64,000 nt of DNA. Source: Lucinisca nassula. Its lineage: Eukaryota > Mollusca > Bivalvia > Lucinida > Lucinidae. The notes under the pieces are model-generated. The model searched no databases. It was not told where the DNA came from and saw only the letters and a program-made list of their open reading frames with translations. The position numbers and the translations under genes are program-made. Of the stretch, positions 1-11,044 are shown in pieces (position 1 is the stretch's first letter; each line of letters starts with the position of its first letter). The DNA is taken from assembly GCA_963580285.1 (NCBI GenBank), contig CAUZLF010000196.1:62001-126000 (forward strand). The letters are read 5' to 3'.

Positions 1-329
1 ACAGACACTCTGTGATAGTAGGTGGTTTAGAAATACCTTGCATGATACAATTTACAGCTTATATGGAAATGATTGAAAGGCTAATCTTTACTTTTGGTAA
101 GCCAAAATATTTTTCTATCTGACAGCAGAAAGGGCTCCCTTTAAGTACATGTGCACTTTTATGTCGGTTTTTGTCAATTAATGAGAGGCTTCCCAGTCGG
201 CACATGGAGTTGTGACGATAGTGTCACAAACCTGTACAAAGTTTGGGAAACTATTTCCAATCTCCTCATTAATCTGAACTGAGCTACAAAGTGATCTTTT
301 GTGTTTATCTTTATGATTGTTCCATTTGA
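1..329. other. no supported feature
   Basis: AT-rich sequence. I see no long reading frame, RNA-like structure or repeat shared with the rest of the window. Confidence 0.4.
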
Positions 330-806
330 CAAGTCTTGGTATTTTTCCAAATTAGTAAGATGATGTTATCCCCATCCCACTTTCATATATATGTATTAAC
401 AATGCTGTACCTGATATATCAACTTTTTAGAATTGTACGTGTGCTGCTAGTCGGGGACCGGGGCTGTGGGACTTGGCGTAGGGATGGTATCATTCACATT
501 TTTAACGTTCTAGAATTTTTTCGAGGCTTCTGTGTTGTTCTGGCAAGACCGTACTTTGAAGCCTCCAAACTAAGTTGTTCAATAATTGATTGTATCACTT
601 AAATGGCTGTAGATCTCGTTGATTACAGGCTTCGTATCGGTCTTCACTACTATCGCCAAAGCAAAGTTAAAGGTGTAAATTTCTTATCAAGTTTCGAATT
701 GGTAATAATGCTATCAATGATAATATTAAGATGCGGGGACGTAGAAAAAAATCCGGTTCTTGATCAGATGGCTTCTGAAAGAGCAGTCTTGTCAGGGTCT
801 ATCTAG
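330..806 (+). pseudogene. decayed 5' coding piece of a CR1-like LINE with a 2A-like motif
   Basis: The frame read from about 336 is broken by TAA at 600-602 and resumes at ATG 603. The second part (67 codons) runs through a Tyr/Arg-rich stretch (DYRLRIGL) and a hydrophobic stretch into GDVEKNP at 735-755. DxExNP is the core of 2A/2A-like translational recoding peptides, which are known in N-terminal regions of CR1 LINEs of marine invertebrates. Here the final Gly-Pro is replaced by Val-Leu (GTT CTT at 756-761), so the motif should not work. The frame stops near 806 and no endonuclease or RT follows. Assignment to CR1 is inference from the motif and hydrophobic context. A chance match cannot be excluded. 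Confidence 0.4.
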
Positions 807-900
807 CTATCTGTCGCCATATACTGAGTTGGTCACATTTGGCCATTACCTCAGTTAGCCAATAGGTGGGTGGCTAAATTTAGCATTTAGCTTAAGAAAA
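806..900. repeat. short interspersed repeat, copy 1
   Basis: Shares a block of about 80 bp (GGTCACATTTGGCCATTACC, then GTGGCTAAATTTAG) with 40606-40690 inside the KRIT1 intron. Same orientation. No coding potential. Confidence 0.6.
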
Positions 901-1500
901 ATGCCTGATGACATTATGGACAGGTTTTTCATTTTCTTTTGTAAAAGGGCCCAACAGACCACAGCCAGATAGTACCCCTAAGAAACACTGAACAAGAAAT
1001 TTTGTTTTAAGTGTTTTTATTTGGAAAAAAAAGAAAAATACAATTTCAGTTTTGCAGGTTTTGCCACAAAAAGCCATTTTCTTATGTGAAGGAAGAGTCC
1101 AAAAAGTACCCCTAAGAACAAATGAATAAGAATTAAATCCCATTTCAAGCCTTTGCATAAATAAATGGAAGTTACCCGTAAAATGCAATTATCCATATCT
1201 GACACTGTTATAATGGGACTTATGGCTGTGAAAATTACTGTGTATATTATGTATATGTAAAAGTGTGATATTTTTCTCATTTCTTATTTGTCTATGTTTT
1301 AGAAACTGAAATAAGAAAAATAAAGTATATGCGAGGACCCACTAATTGCTGTATAAAGTGGGGTTTAGGGGTGAGGGTTCTTCATTACATAGGCTTGCTA
1401 ACATTGATTTTCCACACACACAAAAAAATCCAAATTTTTCTGATAAACAAATGCAGGTATTTTTGCACAACTCAGACATTACATAAAAGAGTCTTTGACA
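901..1500. other. no supported feature
   Basis: AT-rich. Short frames on both strands look like chance. The phrase AGTACCCCTAAGAA occurs twice (about 972 and 1106), suggesting a small old duplication. Confidence 0.35.
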
Positions 1501-1752
1501 ATCTGGGGCCAGTTGTTCAAAACTAACGACGTCGTTAGTTAACGTATCGGTAAAACTTTGATCATCAAATATGGCAAATATGCTAAAATTTTTGCTGAAA
1601 AAAAATGTGAGCAGCTTTTGCGGATGCAAAAGCTGCTCACATTTTTTCAGCAAAAATACCACAATTTTCAATATTGCACTTGCTAGAACAGTTAACAATA
1701 TGACCACTAACGAGCTCGCTAAGCTAACGATGCTTTGAACAACTGGCCCCAG
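1501..1752. mobile_element. hairpin MITE, about 250 bp
   Basis: The ends are inverted copies: CTGGGGCCAGTTGTTCAAA on the left, and its complement closing the right end near 1735-1752. In the middle a second long inverted repeat (about 1595-1670, arms around TGTGAGCAGCTTTTG / CAAAAGCTGCTCACA) would fold into a tight hairpin. There is no coding capacity. This is a non-autonomous DNA element. The target duplication is at most 2 bp (AT) and not certain. Confidence 0.75.
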
Positions 1753-1797
1753 ATCTGAGCCTCGTCACGAGAAACAATAATCACTATCAGTTTGTAG

Positions 1798-1930
1798 GAA
1801 AGTAACTGTCCTTTTGGCTTTCTGCTTGAGATGTCGTTTCAGCTCAAGCAAGAGTAAAAAACCCCACAAAACTGGAAGCAACGTCTGCAAAATGACCTAC
1901 ACAGCGTTGACTCAAAGGGGCGCTAAATGG
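1798..1930. repeat. interspersed repeat fragment shared with 50768-51165
   Basis: Two blocks match the longer copy in the KRIT1 intron: an AAAGT(A/T)ACTGTCC block and a block around TGGAAGCAACGTCTGCAAAA. The middle is deleted here. Confidence 0.55.
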
Positions 1931-1953
1931 GAGGAATATGGTATATCTTGATC

Positions 1954-2345
1954 AGAGAAGGAGAAATACTTTAATGGTCATTCAGATCCTCGGTCTGTAC
2001 AGGAGAATTTTGATTTGATAACTTCTTTCATTCATACTTCGGCCGTAAATCATATCCCCTCATATAAAGGTCTTGTTCGCCCCATCTTGGAATATGGTAG
2101 TTGTATTCCAACAGATGAACCTTACTGCAAGAAATGAGATTAATAAAGAGGCGTTCTTACCCAGAACCATAAGAGATTGGAATGCCCTTCTCGATTGGAT
2201 TATTTGGACAGCTGAAGGTGCTGATGATTGTGTAGCTAAATTTACTTCTTTGGTTAAAGCTAGGGACTAACTTCCAACATCAGGTCCTGGTGTATGAATG
2301 TCAATTGACTTGTCACCAGTAACAATTCTGATTCGGACATAAACC
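1954..2345 (+). mobile_element. internally deleted CR1-like LINE fragment
   Basis: Three blocks of the CR1-like family (full description at 2642-6062) are joined in order on the + strand: a piece after the endonuclease (1954-2060), a short RT piece encoding GLVRPILEYGS (about 2068-2106), and the C-terminal end with 3' UTR (about 2130-2345), which still reads to the family's final VKARD and stop at 2268-2270. The 3' stem-loop motif and the start of the ATTCTG tail follow. Large internal deletions remove the catalytic RT. It lies tail to tail with the copy at 2642-6062. Confidence 0.75.
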
Positions 2346-2529
2346 TCAATCAATCATTCATTAATTCACTTATCCATCTTCGTATATTCAACTGTCCTTT
2401 GTGACCTTATTTGCATAATTTGCTGGTTCCTAGTCTGAGGATTATCAATGTTGGGGAAAACAGGTAACCAGTCTGGATACCCCTTTTTCCAATACTGACA
2501 ATGTGCAAGCTGGGAGCCAGCAAATAATG

Positions 2530-2582
2530 CAAATATGGTCAGAATTGTTACTGGTGACACGTCAAATGTCATTCATACACAA
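2530..2582 (-). mobile_element. isolated 3' end of the CR1-like LINE
   Basis: Contains the family's 3' terminal block (on + strand GTTACTGGTGACACGTCAAA and then CATTCATACAC), cut off after about 45 bp. It is an extreme 5' truncation. The sequence between it and the + strand fragment (2346-2529) shows nothing recognisable. Confidence 0.65.
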
Positions 2583-2714
2583 GCTAACATGACAGTTTAA
2601 TAATCGGTCAGAGAAATAATATTCATTTCAAAGAAAGTCATTTATCAGAATCAGAATTGTTACTGGTGACGCGTCAAATGACATTCATACACCAGGACCT
2701 GTGATGTGGGAAGT

Positions 2715-4346
2715 TAGTCCCTAGCTCTAACCAAAGAAGTAAATTTAGCTACACAATCATCAGCACCTTCAGCTGTCGAAATAATCGAATCGGGAAGGGC
2801 ATTCCAATCTCTAAAGGTTCTGGGGAAGAAAGACTCTTTATAAATGTCAGTTCTTGCGCTAAGGGTCTGAAACACCAACTAATGGTGATTTCTACAGTGT
2901 CTAGCTGGGGGAACAAGGTCATCTGTTGGAATGCTGGCAGCTCCCTTTAGACCTTTGTATAAAAGGATTAGCCTACTGTCTTTTCTCCTTTTCTTGAGAG
3001 ACTCCCATTTTAATTTTCCAAGTATTCCAGTCATGCTCCCAGTTTCAAAGCAGTAATTTCCAGTTACAAATCTAGCAGCTCTATTCTGAACTTTCTCAAT
3101 TTCATCGTTAAGGACCACTCCACTGGGGTCCCAGATACAACTACCATATTCCAAGATTGGGCGAACAAGACCTTTATATGCTGCCTCTTTTACATCCTGA
3201 GGGCACTGATGAAGATTTCGCCTCAGGAAACCAAGCGTTCTATTTGCCTTAGTACACATGTTGATAATATGAGTATTCCATCTCAAGTTGTGTGAGATTG
3301 TCACTCCAAGGTATTTAATGGAGTCCACATTCTCGAGGACCGTTCCCTCTAAGGTGTAAGAAGCCTCAACTTTATTAGATCTCTTCCTAGTTATCTGCAT
3401 AATATTGCATTTAACTGGCTGAAATCTCATGCCCCATTTACGTGCCCAACATCCTAATCTATCTATGTCAGCCTGAAGTTTCAATGAGTCATCTGTATCT
3501 CTAATTTCCCGGTAACAAACACAGTCATCTGCAAACAGTCTTATTTCTGAGTCAATGTCAGTGGAAATATCATTGATGTACAGGGAGAACATAAGGGGAC
3601 CAAGAACGGTCCCTTGCGGGACTCCAGACAAAACTGGAGCCCACTCCGAAGATTCACCATTAACAACAACCCGCTGTTTTCTGTAGCAAAGAAAGGAATC
3701 TATCCATTTGAGGGTCTTTCCCCCAATTCCATAACCAAATAACTTAGATTTAAGTAGTTCATGAGGAGGGGTGTCAAAAGCCTTCTCGAAGTCCCGAATA
3801 AATGTGTCCACCTGCCCCCCTTTGTCCAAGATTTTTGCCCAGTCATTAATAACTGTGCTTAGCTGAGTTTCACAACTGTGCCTTTTCCTAAATGCATGTT
3901 GTCTGTCTGACAAAAGTTTATGTACGTCCAAGTGGGCCATGATGTTCGAGCAGACTATATGTTCCAGCAATTTACACAGAACACAAGTCAGAGACACAGG
4001 GTGATAATTAGGGGCAAGAGCCCTATCTCCTTTTTTGAAGAGTGGACAGATGTTTGCTAAGAGCCATTCTTTGGGGATTTCACCCGTATCAAGAGACTGT
4101 TGAAACAAGTGTGCAAAAACTGGACCCAACTCATTTGCTAGTTCCTTCAGGACTCTAGGATGAAGCTCATCAGGTCCTAAGGCCTTACTGGGGTTTAAGC
4201 CTTGAAGTAATTTGATCACTCCTGCAGCTGTCACAACAATATTATTCATGAATGGGACTGATCTTCCAGTCAATGGTACCTCCGTGAACTCAGTTTTATT
4301 AAACGCGTCATTGAATTGACCAACTAGTTCCTCTGCCCTTTCAGAG
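2715..4346 (-). pseudogene. CR1-like LINE ORF, reverse transcriptase half
   Basis: Continues the preceding ORF after the insert. RT motifs in order: LFKKGD and YHPVSLT (fingers), FEKAFD (motif A), GVPQGTVLGP (motif B), FADDCV (motif C with the catalytic Asp pair), KYLGVTI (thumb side). Motif A region reads FIRDFEKAFD where copies 2 and 3 have ILDFEKAFD. A TAG at about 2879-2881 replaces a serine codon and would remove the last ~55 residues. The family's true end is the stop at 2715-2717. The element would not be autonomous. Confidence 0.85.
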
Positions 4347-4468
4347 TAGAAGTAAAACAAAGATCAGGAATTGATACAATTAACTTACTCCATCCATAAA
4401 AGACACCAAAGGGAAAGAAATACAAACATTAAGCGACCAGACCATAATGGAAACCTAAACAAAGGAAG
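4347..4468 (-). mobile_element. retroposon 'X', 122-bp 3' fragment inserted in LINE copy 1
   Basis: Interrupts a frame that is continuous in copy 2 (7807-9441). The same block is found at 18260-18380 and 59739-59860. Read on the - strand all three share one end (GATCTTTGTTTTACTTCTA) but begin at different points, the signature of 5'-truncated retroposition. No clear target duplication here. Confidence 0.7.
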
Positions 4469-6062
4469 TCTGATTCAGCAACCCCGTCCCCTCCTCTTTT
4501 ATTAAGGGGCGGGATACCTTGTCTGTCTTTCTTCTGGCTATTAATATATCTGTAGAAGTCTCTGGGATTTGCCTTTACATCACCTACCAAGTTATTCACA
4601 TACAAATCATGCTGATTTTTTATATCAGTCTTGATTTCACGTCTCAAGTTTTCAAATTTTGTCCTGAGTTTACCACTTCCAGTCTTTTTTGCCTTTGCGT
4701 GAATCTTATTCCTTCTGCGAATTTTCCTTCTTATCTCTGGAGTGATCCAGGGAATAGAAGACACAGACCTACTAGTTTTTGAGGGGATATGATTTTCGGC
4801 CGAAGTATGAATGAAAGAAGTTATCAAATCAAAATTCTCCTGTACAGACCGAGCATCTGAATGACCATTAAAGTAATTCTCCTTTGCAAATCTGAGTGCA
4901 TCCTTCCTCATAGTTTCATAGTCACCTTTCTGATATGAGTACACCTTTCTCCGAGGTTTCTTTATTGGTGGGATGTGAATTTTTAAATATCCGGAGACAA
5001 CATCGTGGTCACTTAGTTTATCTGGGGAATGAATGTCTTTGAATTGTCCTGGCAAAGTCGTAAGGATCAGATCCAATGTGTTCTTATCACGAGTGGGGAA
5101 GTTAACAATTTGTTCAAGACCATGATCGTTCATAATGTCAATTAATATTTGTCCTTCCGACTGACTCAGCATCGTGCCTTGTTTGCTGAGCCTGTCGGGC
5201 CAAGCAATGTCTCTGAAGTTGAGGTTACCTAGAACATGTACAGCTGGGAGATTTTTACCCTTATGCTGCAATTTAATGCAATCCAGCTGGTCTTTAAACA
5301 ACTGGAAGTTTTCGATTGTACCATTTGTTGGTCGATACCAACTTGCTACGAAGTGGGAAGTTTTATTTGCAAAAACCTTAACCCAGACCGATTCGGTGTC
5401 ATTTTCAAGTTCCATGAACGGCATGTGAGGGATGTCTCTATGAATGAGCAACATCATCCCACCGCCATGAGAGTTCCTATCTTTTCTGTACACACAGTAC
5501 TGACAATTTTCAGGGAAAAGCTCAGATGTAGTAATTGAACTGTCAATCTTTGTTTCCTGAATAGCAACAATATGAGGTTGAGATGTATCGAGGAAAGCTA
5601 AAAGTTCAAGAATTTTCCCTCTAATTCCATTTATGTTTATACTGCAAAGTTTCAAACCTTTCACAAAATTTGACTTAGTTTCATCAGCAGTCGAAGATTT
5701 GCCTCTCTTATCCTCTGACAGAGGTTCAAACCTGTTTGGCTTACTCAGTTCTACATATTCATCAAACAAGGAGTCTGAAAAGTTACAGACCTCACATTTT
5801 GGACATATCCAGTGGCAGCTTGAATTTACCAATGTGCCATATTCTGCATCTGAAATGAAGGAACAGTCAGTGTGTATCCACATTTTACATTGATCACACT
5901 GAACAGCTTTGTGGCCATTAAGGACAGCACCACTGCAAAGACCACAGTCAGCTTTGCAGTCTTTGCAATACCAAGTTCCAGCTCTAGATTCAGTTTCTAA
6001 CAATTGACTGTAATCCAAATCAGAACATGAGGAGTGAAAGCGCTTGTTACAGTCCTCACAAT
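4469..6062 (-). pseudogene. CR1-like LINE ORF, PHD finger plus APE endonuclease half
   Basis: Open from about 6060 down to 4469; the frame then runs into the insert at 4347-4468 and stops at 4429. The N-terminal ~110 residues are Cys/His-rich (CEDCNKRFHSSC, CKDC, CDQCKMWIHTDC, WICPKC), a PHD-type zinc-finger pair typical of CR1-group LINEs. The AP-endonuclease fold follows: SININGIRG, AIQETKID, a GGGMMLL region, HVLGNLNFRD (Asp of the usual GDFN replaced by Asn, likely damaging), LDLILTT and SDHD near the end. A basic RRKIRRRNK linker precedes the RT half. Its job in life was nicking target DNA. It is now uncoupled from the RT. Confidence 0.85.
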
Positions 6063-6187
6063 GCTAGGTGGCAGATGATGGAAATAACAAAGAATTAAAA
6101 ATATATTACCAGCATTCTAGCCAGCCCTTTTAGACTTGGCCTGAGTGCCGGTACCGGCATTTCAGACATGTATTTCCTTTGATTCCA

Positions 6188-6372
6188 GGACATTTGCCCC
6201 CCAATGAATTAATCTAAAAATGGACATTTGCCCCCCAGTTGAAAATGCGACCCGGACATTTGCCCCCCAGAGCTTATTTTTGGTATGGACATCTGCCCCC
6301 CAGTGCTTATTTTACAGGTGGACATTTGCCCACCACTGCTTAATTCAGAAAGGGACATTTGCCCCCCCAGAT
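6188..6372. repeat. left terminal array of GGACATTTGCCCCCCAG subrepeats
   Basis: Six near copies of a 17-bp motif at roughly 25-40 bp spacing, separated by unique linkers. The linkers are conserved, in inverse order, in the right-hand arm, so this is an inverted terminus rather than a drifting minisatellite. Confidence 0.8.
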
Positions 6373-6514
6373 AGACCAGGGCTAACACAAAGGAGAAAAA
6401 CAATGTATTTATTGGTTTATTATCATCAGAAATACAAAATGTTAAGCAATAAATTATTCCATCTATATAAATATGAATCCAATAATAACCTGCTGTTATG
6501 GACAACCCGAAGTT

Positions 6515-6669
6515 AGAAAGCAGTATAGATCCAGATCAGATGCCATATCTGATGGGGATCTATACTGTTTGTCATGCAATTTGTTAACAAAAATATACCA
6601 TGAATGTGATGGTTAATAGTCAACAATTTAAGATGCTTAATTTATTCAGCAGGATAAGGGTTAAGCAAG
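6515..6669. repeat. decayed hairpin MITE
   Basis: Holds the ~55-bp palindrome recurrent in this window (AGTATAGATCCAGATCAGAT ... ATCTGATGGGGATCTATACT) and on its right the conserved end CAGCAGGATAAGGGTTAA. The left end is not recognisable. Confidence 0.6.
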
Positions 6670-6747
6670 TCAGCTACACAATCATATATTGAGTTTGTGC
6701 CTCACTGAGGGTCCAGTGTCAGACGCCTATACTAAAGTGGTTTTTAC

Positions 6748-9522
6748 AGAATCAGAATCAGAATTGTTACTGGTGACACGTCAAATGACATTCATACACC
6801 AGGACCTGTGTTATGGGAAGTTAGTCCCTAGCTCTAACCAAAGATGGAAACTTAGCTACACAATCCTCAGCACCTTCAGCCGTCAAAATAATAGAATCGG
6901 GAAGGGCATTCCAATCTCTAATGGTTCGGGGGAAAAACGATTCTTTATAAATATCCGTTCTTGCAGTAAGGGTCTGAAACGTCATTGAATGGTGTTTTCT
7001 ACAGTGCCTAGCCGGGGGAACAAGGTCATCTGTTGGAATGCTGGCAGCACCCTTTAGACCTTTGTATAAGAGTATGAGCCTACTGTCTCTTCTCCTTTTC
7101 TTGAGAGACTCCCATCTTAATTTTCCTAGAATTCCAGTCATGCTCCCAGTTTCAAAGCAATAATTTCCAGTTACAAATCTAGCAGCTCTATTCTGAACTT
7201 TTTCAACTTCTTCATTAAGGACCACTCCGCTTGGGTCCCAGATGCAACTACCATATTCCAAGATTGGGCGAACAAGTCCCCTGTATGCTGTCTCTTTCAC
7301 ATCCTGAGGACACTGATGAAGATTTCGCCTCAGGAAACCAAGTGTTCTATTCGCCTTTGTACACATATTGCTAATGTGTGTATTCCATCTCAAATCGTGA
7401 GTGATTGTCACACCAAGGTATTTAAAGGAATTCACGTTTTCGAGGACAGTTCCCTCTAAGGTGTAAGAAGCCTCAACTTTATTAGATCTCTTCCTAGTTA
7501 TCTGCATAATATTGCATTTAACTGGTTGAAATCTCATGCCCCATTTTCTGGCCCAACATCCTAATCTATCTATGTCAGCCTGAAGTTTCAGTGAGTCATC
7601 TGTATCTCTAATTTCCCGGTAACAAACACAGTCATCTGCAAACAGTCTTATTTCTGAGTCAATGTCAGTGGAAATATCATTGATGTACAGGGAGAACAAT
7701 AGAGGACCAAGAACAGTCCCTTGTGGGACTCCAGACAAAACTGGCGCCCATACTGAAGATTCACCATTAACAACAACACGCTGTTTTCTGTAGCAAAGGA
7801 AGGAATCTATCCATTTAAGAGTCTTCCCACCAATTCCATAACCAAATAATTTGGATTTAAGTAGTTCATGAGGAGGGGTGTCAAAAGCCTTCTCAAAGTC
7901 CAGAATAAATGTGTCCACCTGCCCCCCTTTGTCCAGGATTTTGCCCAATCATTAATAACCGTGCTCAACTGAGTTTCGCAACTATGCCTTTTCCTAAATG
8001 CATGTTGTCTGTCTGACAAAAGTTTATGTTCATCCAAGTGGGCCATGATGTTTGAGCAGACTATGTGTTCAAGTAATTTACATAGAACACAGGTCAGTGA
8101 CACCGGGCGATAATTACGAGCAAGAGCCCTGTCCCCTTTTTTGAAAAGTGGACAGATGTTCGCTAGGAGCCATTCTTTGGGAATTTCACCCGTATCGAGA
8201 GATTGTTGGAAAAGATGAGCAAAAACTGGACCTAACTCGTTTGCTAGTTCCTTCAGGACTCTAGGATGAAGCTCATCAGGCCCTAAAGCTTTAGAAGGGT
8301 TCAAGCCTTTAAGTAACTTGATCCCTCCCGCAGAGGATACAACAATATTTTCCATGAAAGGGGCCGATCTTCCAGTCAATGGAACCTCGTTGAACTCAGT
8401 TTTATTAAATGCATCATTGAATTGACCAACCAATTCCTCTGCCCTTTCAGAGTCCGATTCAGCGACCCCGTTCCCTCCTCTTTTATTAAGGGGTGGGATA
8501 CCTTGCCTATCTTTCTTCTGGCTATTGATATATCTGTAGAAGTCTCTGGGATTCGCCTTTACATCACCTACCAAGTTATTTACATACTGATCATGCTGAT
8601 TTTTGATGTCATTTTTAATTTCTCGTCTCAAGTTTTCAAATTTTGCTCTGAGTTTACCACTTCCCGACTTTTTTGCCTTAGCATGAATCATATTTCTCCT
8701 CCGAATTTTTCTTCTTATTTCTGGTGTGATCCAAGGAATTGAAGATACAGACCTGCTAGTTTTGGAGGGGATATGATTTTCGGACGAAGCTTGAATGAAA
8801 GACTTTATCAAATCAAAGTTCTCCTGGACAGACCGAGCGTCTGAATGACCATTAAAGTATTTCTCTCTTGCAAATTTTAGGGCATCCTTCCTCATAGTTT
8901 CATAGTCACCCTTTTGAGATAAGTACACCTTTCTACGAGGTTTCTTTATAGGTGGTATGAAGATTTTCAAAAATCCAGAGACAATATCATGATCACTTAG
9001 TTTGTCCGGGGATTGAATATCCCCAAACTGTCCTGGCAAAGTTGTAAGAATCAAATCCAAAGTGTTTCTATCTCGAGTAGGGAAGTCAACAACCTGTTCC
9101 AAGCCATGATCATTCATGATGTCGACCAACACCTGTCCCTCTGACGGACTCAGCATCGTGCCTTGTTTGCTGAGCCCATCTGGCCAAACAATCTCTCTGA
9201 AAATGAAGTCACCTAAGACATGTACTGCAGGAAGTTTTTTACCCTTATTCTGAGACTTAATGCGATCAAGCTGATCTTTAAATAACTGGAAGTTTTCGAC
9301 AGTGTCGTTAGGTGGTCGATACCAACTTGCAATAAAGTGGGAAGTTTTGTTTGCAAAAACCTTAACCCAAACAGATTCTGAATCGTTTTCCAGTTCCATG
9401 AATGGCATATGAGGGATATCTCTGTGAACGAGCAACATCACCCCGCCGCCATGAGTGTTTCTATCTTTTCTGTAGACACTGTATTCGCATGTTTCAGGGA
9501 AAAGTCATAATTGAACTGTCAC
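6748..9522 (-). mobile_element. CR1-like non-LTR retrotransposon, copy 2 (5'-truncated)
   Basis: Same family as copy 1, without insert 'X'. The 3' tail of AATCAG repeats (+ strand) is at 6748-6765. The 5' end is lost inside the endonuclease region: homology to copy 1 runs out near 9522, after a small deletion around 9506, so the PHD finger is missing. Nested in the element spanning 6188-17325. Confidence 0.85.
6821..9510 (-). pseudogene. endonuclease-reverse transcriptase ORF of copy 2, one frameshift
   Basis: Encodes most of the endonuclease (YRKDRNTHGGG, LGDFIFRE, LDLILTT, SDHD) and then the RT in the same frame, showing that this family makes one EN-RT polyprotein. At 7939-7942 a run of five T (+ strand) in copies 1 and 3 is four T, a one-base deletion that shifts frame between NDWAK and ILDKGG. 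The downstream RT is otherwise open to the family stop at 6821-6823, with ILDFEKAFD, GVPQGTVLGP and FADDCV intact. A sequencing slip in the homopolymer is an alternative explanation. Confidence 0.85.
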
Positions 9523-9777
9523 ACTGGATACACTGATGGTTAATTCTTGAAGAAATTGAAATGATCTTGAATGGGCTGTAAAACTTTAACCAAAACATTA
9601 TCATGTAAATTATGTAGCTACATGTATATACAAGTCTGTGTAATGAATATCCTTGCCTAGCCAGGTTGGGGGGCAAATGTCCCTTTCTGAAATAAGCAGT
9701 GGGGGGCAATTGTCCACCTGTAAAATAAGCTGTAAAATGAGGCTCATGAGAAATCAACACTAAGTCATTGTAATATT

Positions 9778-10249
9778 GCCTTGATGTCAGTCGGAAAGAC
9801 TCATATGGTGTGGGACTCCGTATCCAACAATGCTAGCGATGTCAAGAGATGCATTACTAAGGTTAGGATGCTTACTGGTGTCTACATACTTCAATCAACG
9901 AAGGCTAGATTTAATCAATACAGTGTTGAACAAACTTGTCCTCTATGTCGGTTAGCTACAGAAGATCTTCAGCATATGCTGCTGAGGTGTCCGGCGCTGC
10001 ACGAAGTTAGAGTATCGGTTTTGGGGGAGATTCGGGATCTTCTTACTGGTCGTTTTGGGCAGAGTTGGTGGAGATCACGTTCCAGAGATCAGCTAGTGGC
10101 ATTGTTATTGGACAGTACAAACCTACTAGAGCAGACGTCAGAGAAAAGGGAGAGTAACCTCTTATTCCGTCTGGAAGCCCTGGGTTGACGATTTTGTAAT
10201 AAGTTGCACATGAATCGGCTGCAACTTCATCAAACATTTTTATCAAAAA
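9778..10249 (+). pseudogene. C-terminal fragment of a non-LTR RT protein
   Basis: Reads from 9781 to a stop at 10186-10188. The 135 residues correspond to the tail of the large LINE ORF ending at 16931: THMVWDSV, RMLTGVYILQS, then a zinc-binding CPLC-x8-H-x4-C motif and a CPALHEVR block. A frameshift near 10180 separates it from KLHMNRLQLHQ, the likely real C terminus. Related to, but clearly a different family from, the LINE at 11045-16931. No RT core remains. Confidence 0.75.
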
Positions 10250-10259
10250 CTTAAAAAAC

Positions 10260-11044
10260 TCTTTTTCCTGTATATATGTTGAGGGCGCTGCGGTGGAGGA
10301 CGGACGTGGTTTTAACTAGCTCAGAGAATTTTTTTTAAATTTAAATGTTTTAGCTGCACATAGTTGTCTGTAAAGCACCAAAGACTAGATTAGAACTTGT
10401 ATATAAATTACTGTGTGGTGTAGGGCTTGGTGTTTGTCTGGAGCTGTCTATGAACCGTCCAAATTGAGAAAGTGAATTTCCAATACGCAAAATAAAACGG
10501 CCGCCATATTGAATTTTAGGAAATTGATGTTGGGAAAACTCGACGAGACCCTCCTGTCGACTTCAAATGTTGGAGCGTTGATGAGAAATGCAACCTGGAT
10601 CGATAAAATTTGGTTTCTCTGAAAATTTGAAAGTGTCAAGGACTTCTTTCACAGTAAATCGAACTTTGTGTAATATTTATAACCCCCACCCACTTGCGGC
10701 AGATACAAAAGATAGGGTCACATAGCTTGAGCCCTGAGGCTGGAAAATCGAAGGTTGAATGTATTGAACCCGCCCTCTTACAGGACTTTTATTGAAGTTT
10801 TAACCTCCTCTACCGTGAAAGCACTTTTAAGAATATAGACAATCTAAAATTTTATCTGAATTTTAATGTGTATTTTAGAAACTTAAATGCCAGAGACATT
10901 TTTAACTGTCATTTCAACATCCATCAACATCCATCAGTGTTTTATGAAAGTGAGCAACCCTGATCCCATTAGACTTTCATCCCCAGAAGTATTTTTATCA
11001 ATTGTAACCGTTTTTAAAGTAAATCTTTTTGAGCATCACTCACC
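10260..11044 (+). other. 5' untranslated region of the LINE (inferred)
   Basis: No convincing reading frame. It lies between the 3' end of the preceding fragment and the well-placed start codon CACCATGG at 11041-11048. Any internal promoter of the LINE would be here, but no specific motif was recognised. Confidence 0.4.

Larger units (their letters stand above)
2642..6062 (-). mobile_element. CR1-like non-LTR retrotransposon, copy 1
   Basis: Longest of three related - strand copies. Order in coding direction: PHD-type zinc finger, APE-type endonuclease, reverse transcriptase, short 3' UTR. The 3' end carries a conserved inverted repeat (CTGGTG...CACCAG) and an (ATTCTG)n-like tail at 2642-2660; such tails are characteristic of the CR1 group. 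Relative to copies 2 and 3 it contains a foreign 122-bp insert (4347-4468) exactly between endonuclease and RT, plus a nonsense codon near the C terminus. The 5' boundary near 6062 is my estimate. Confidence 0.85.
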
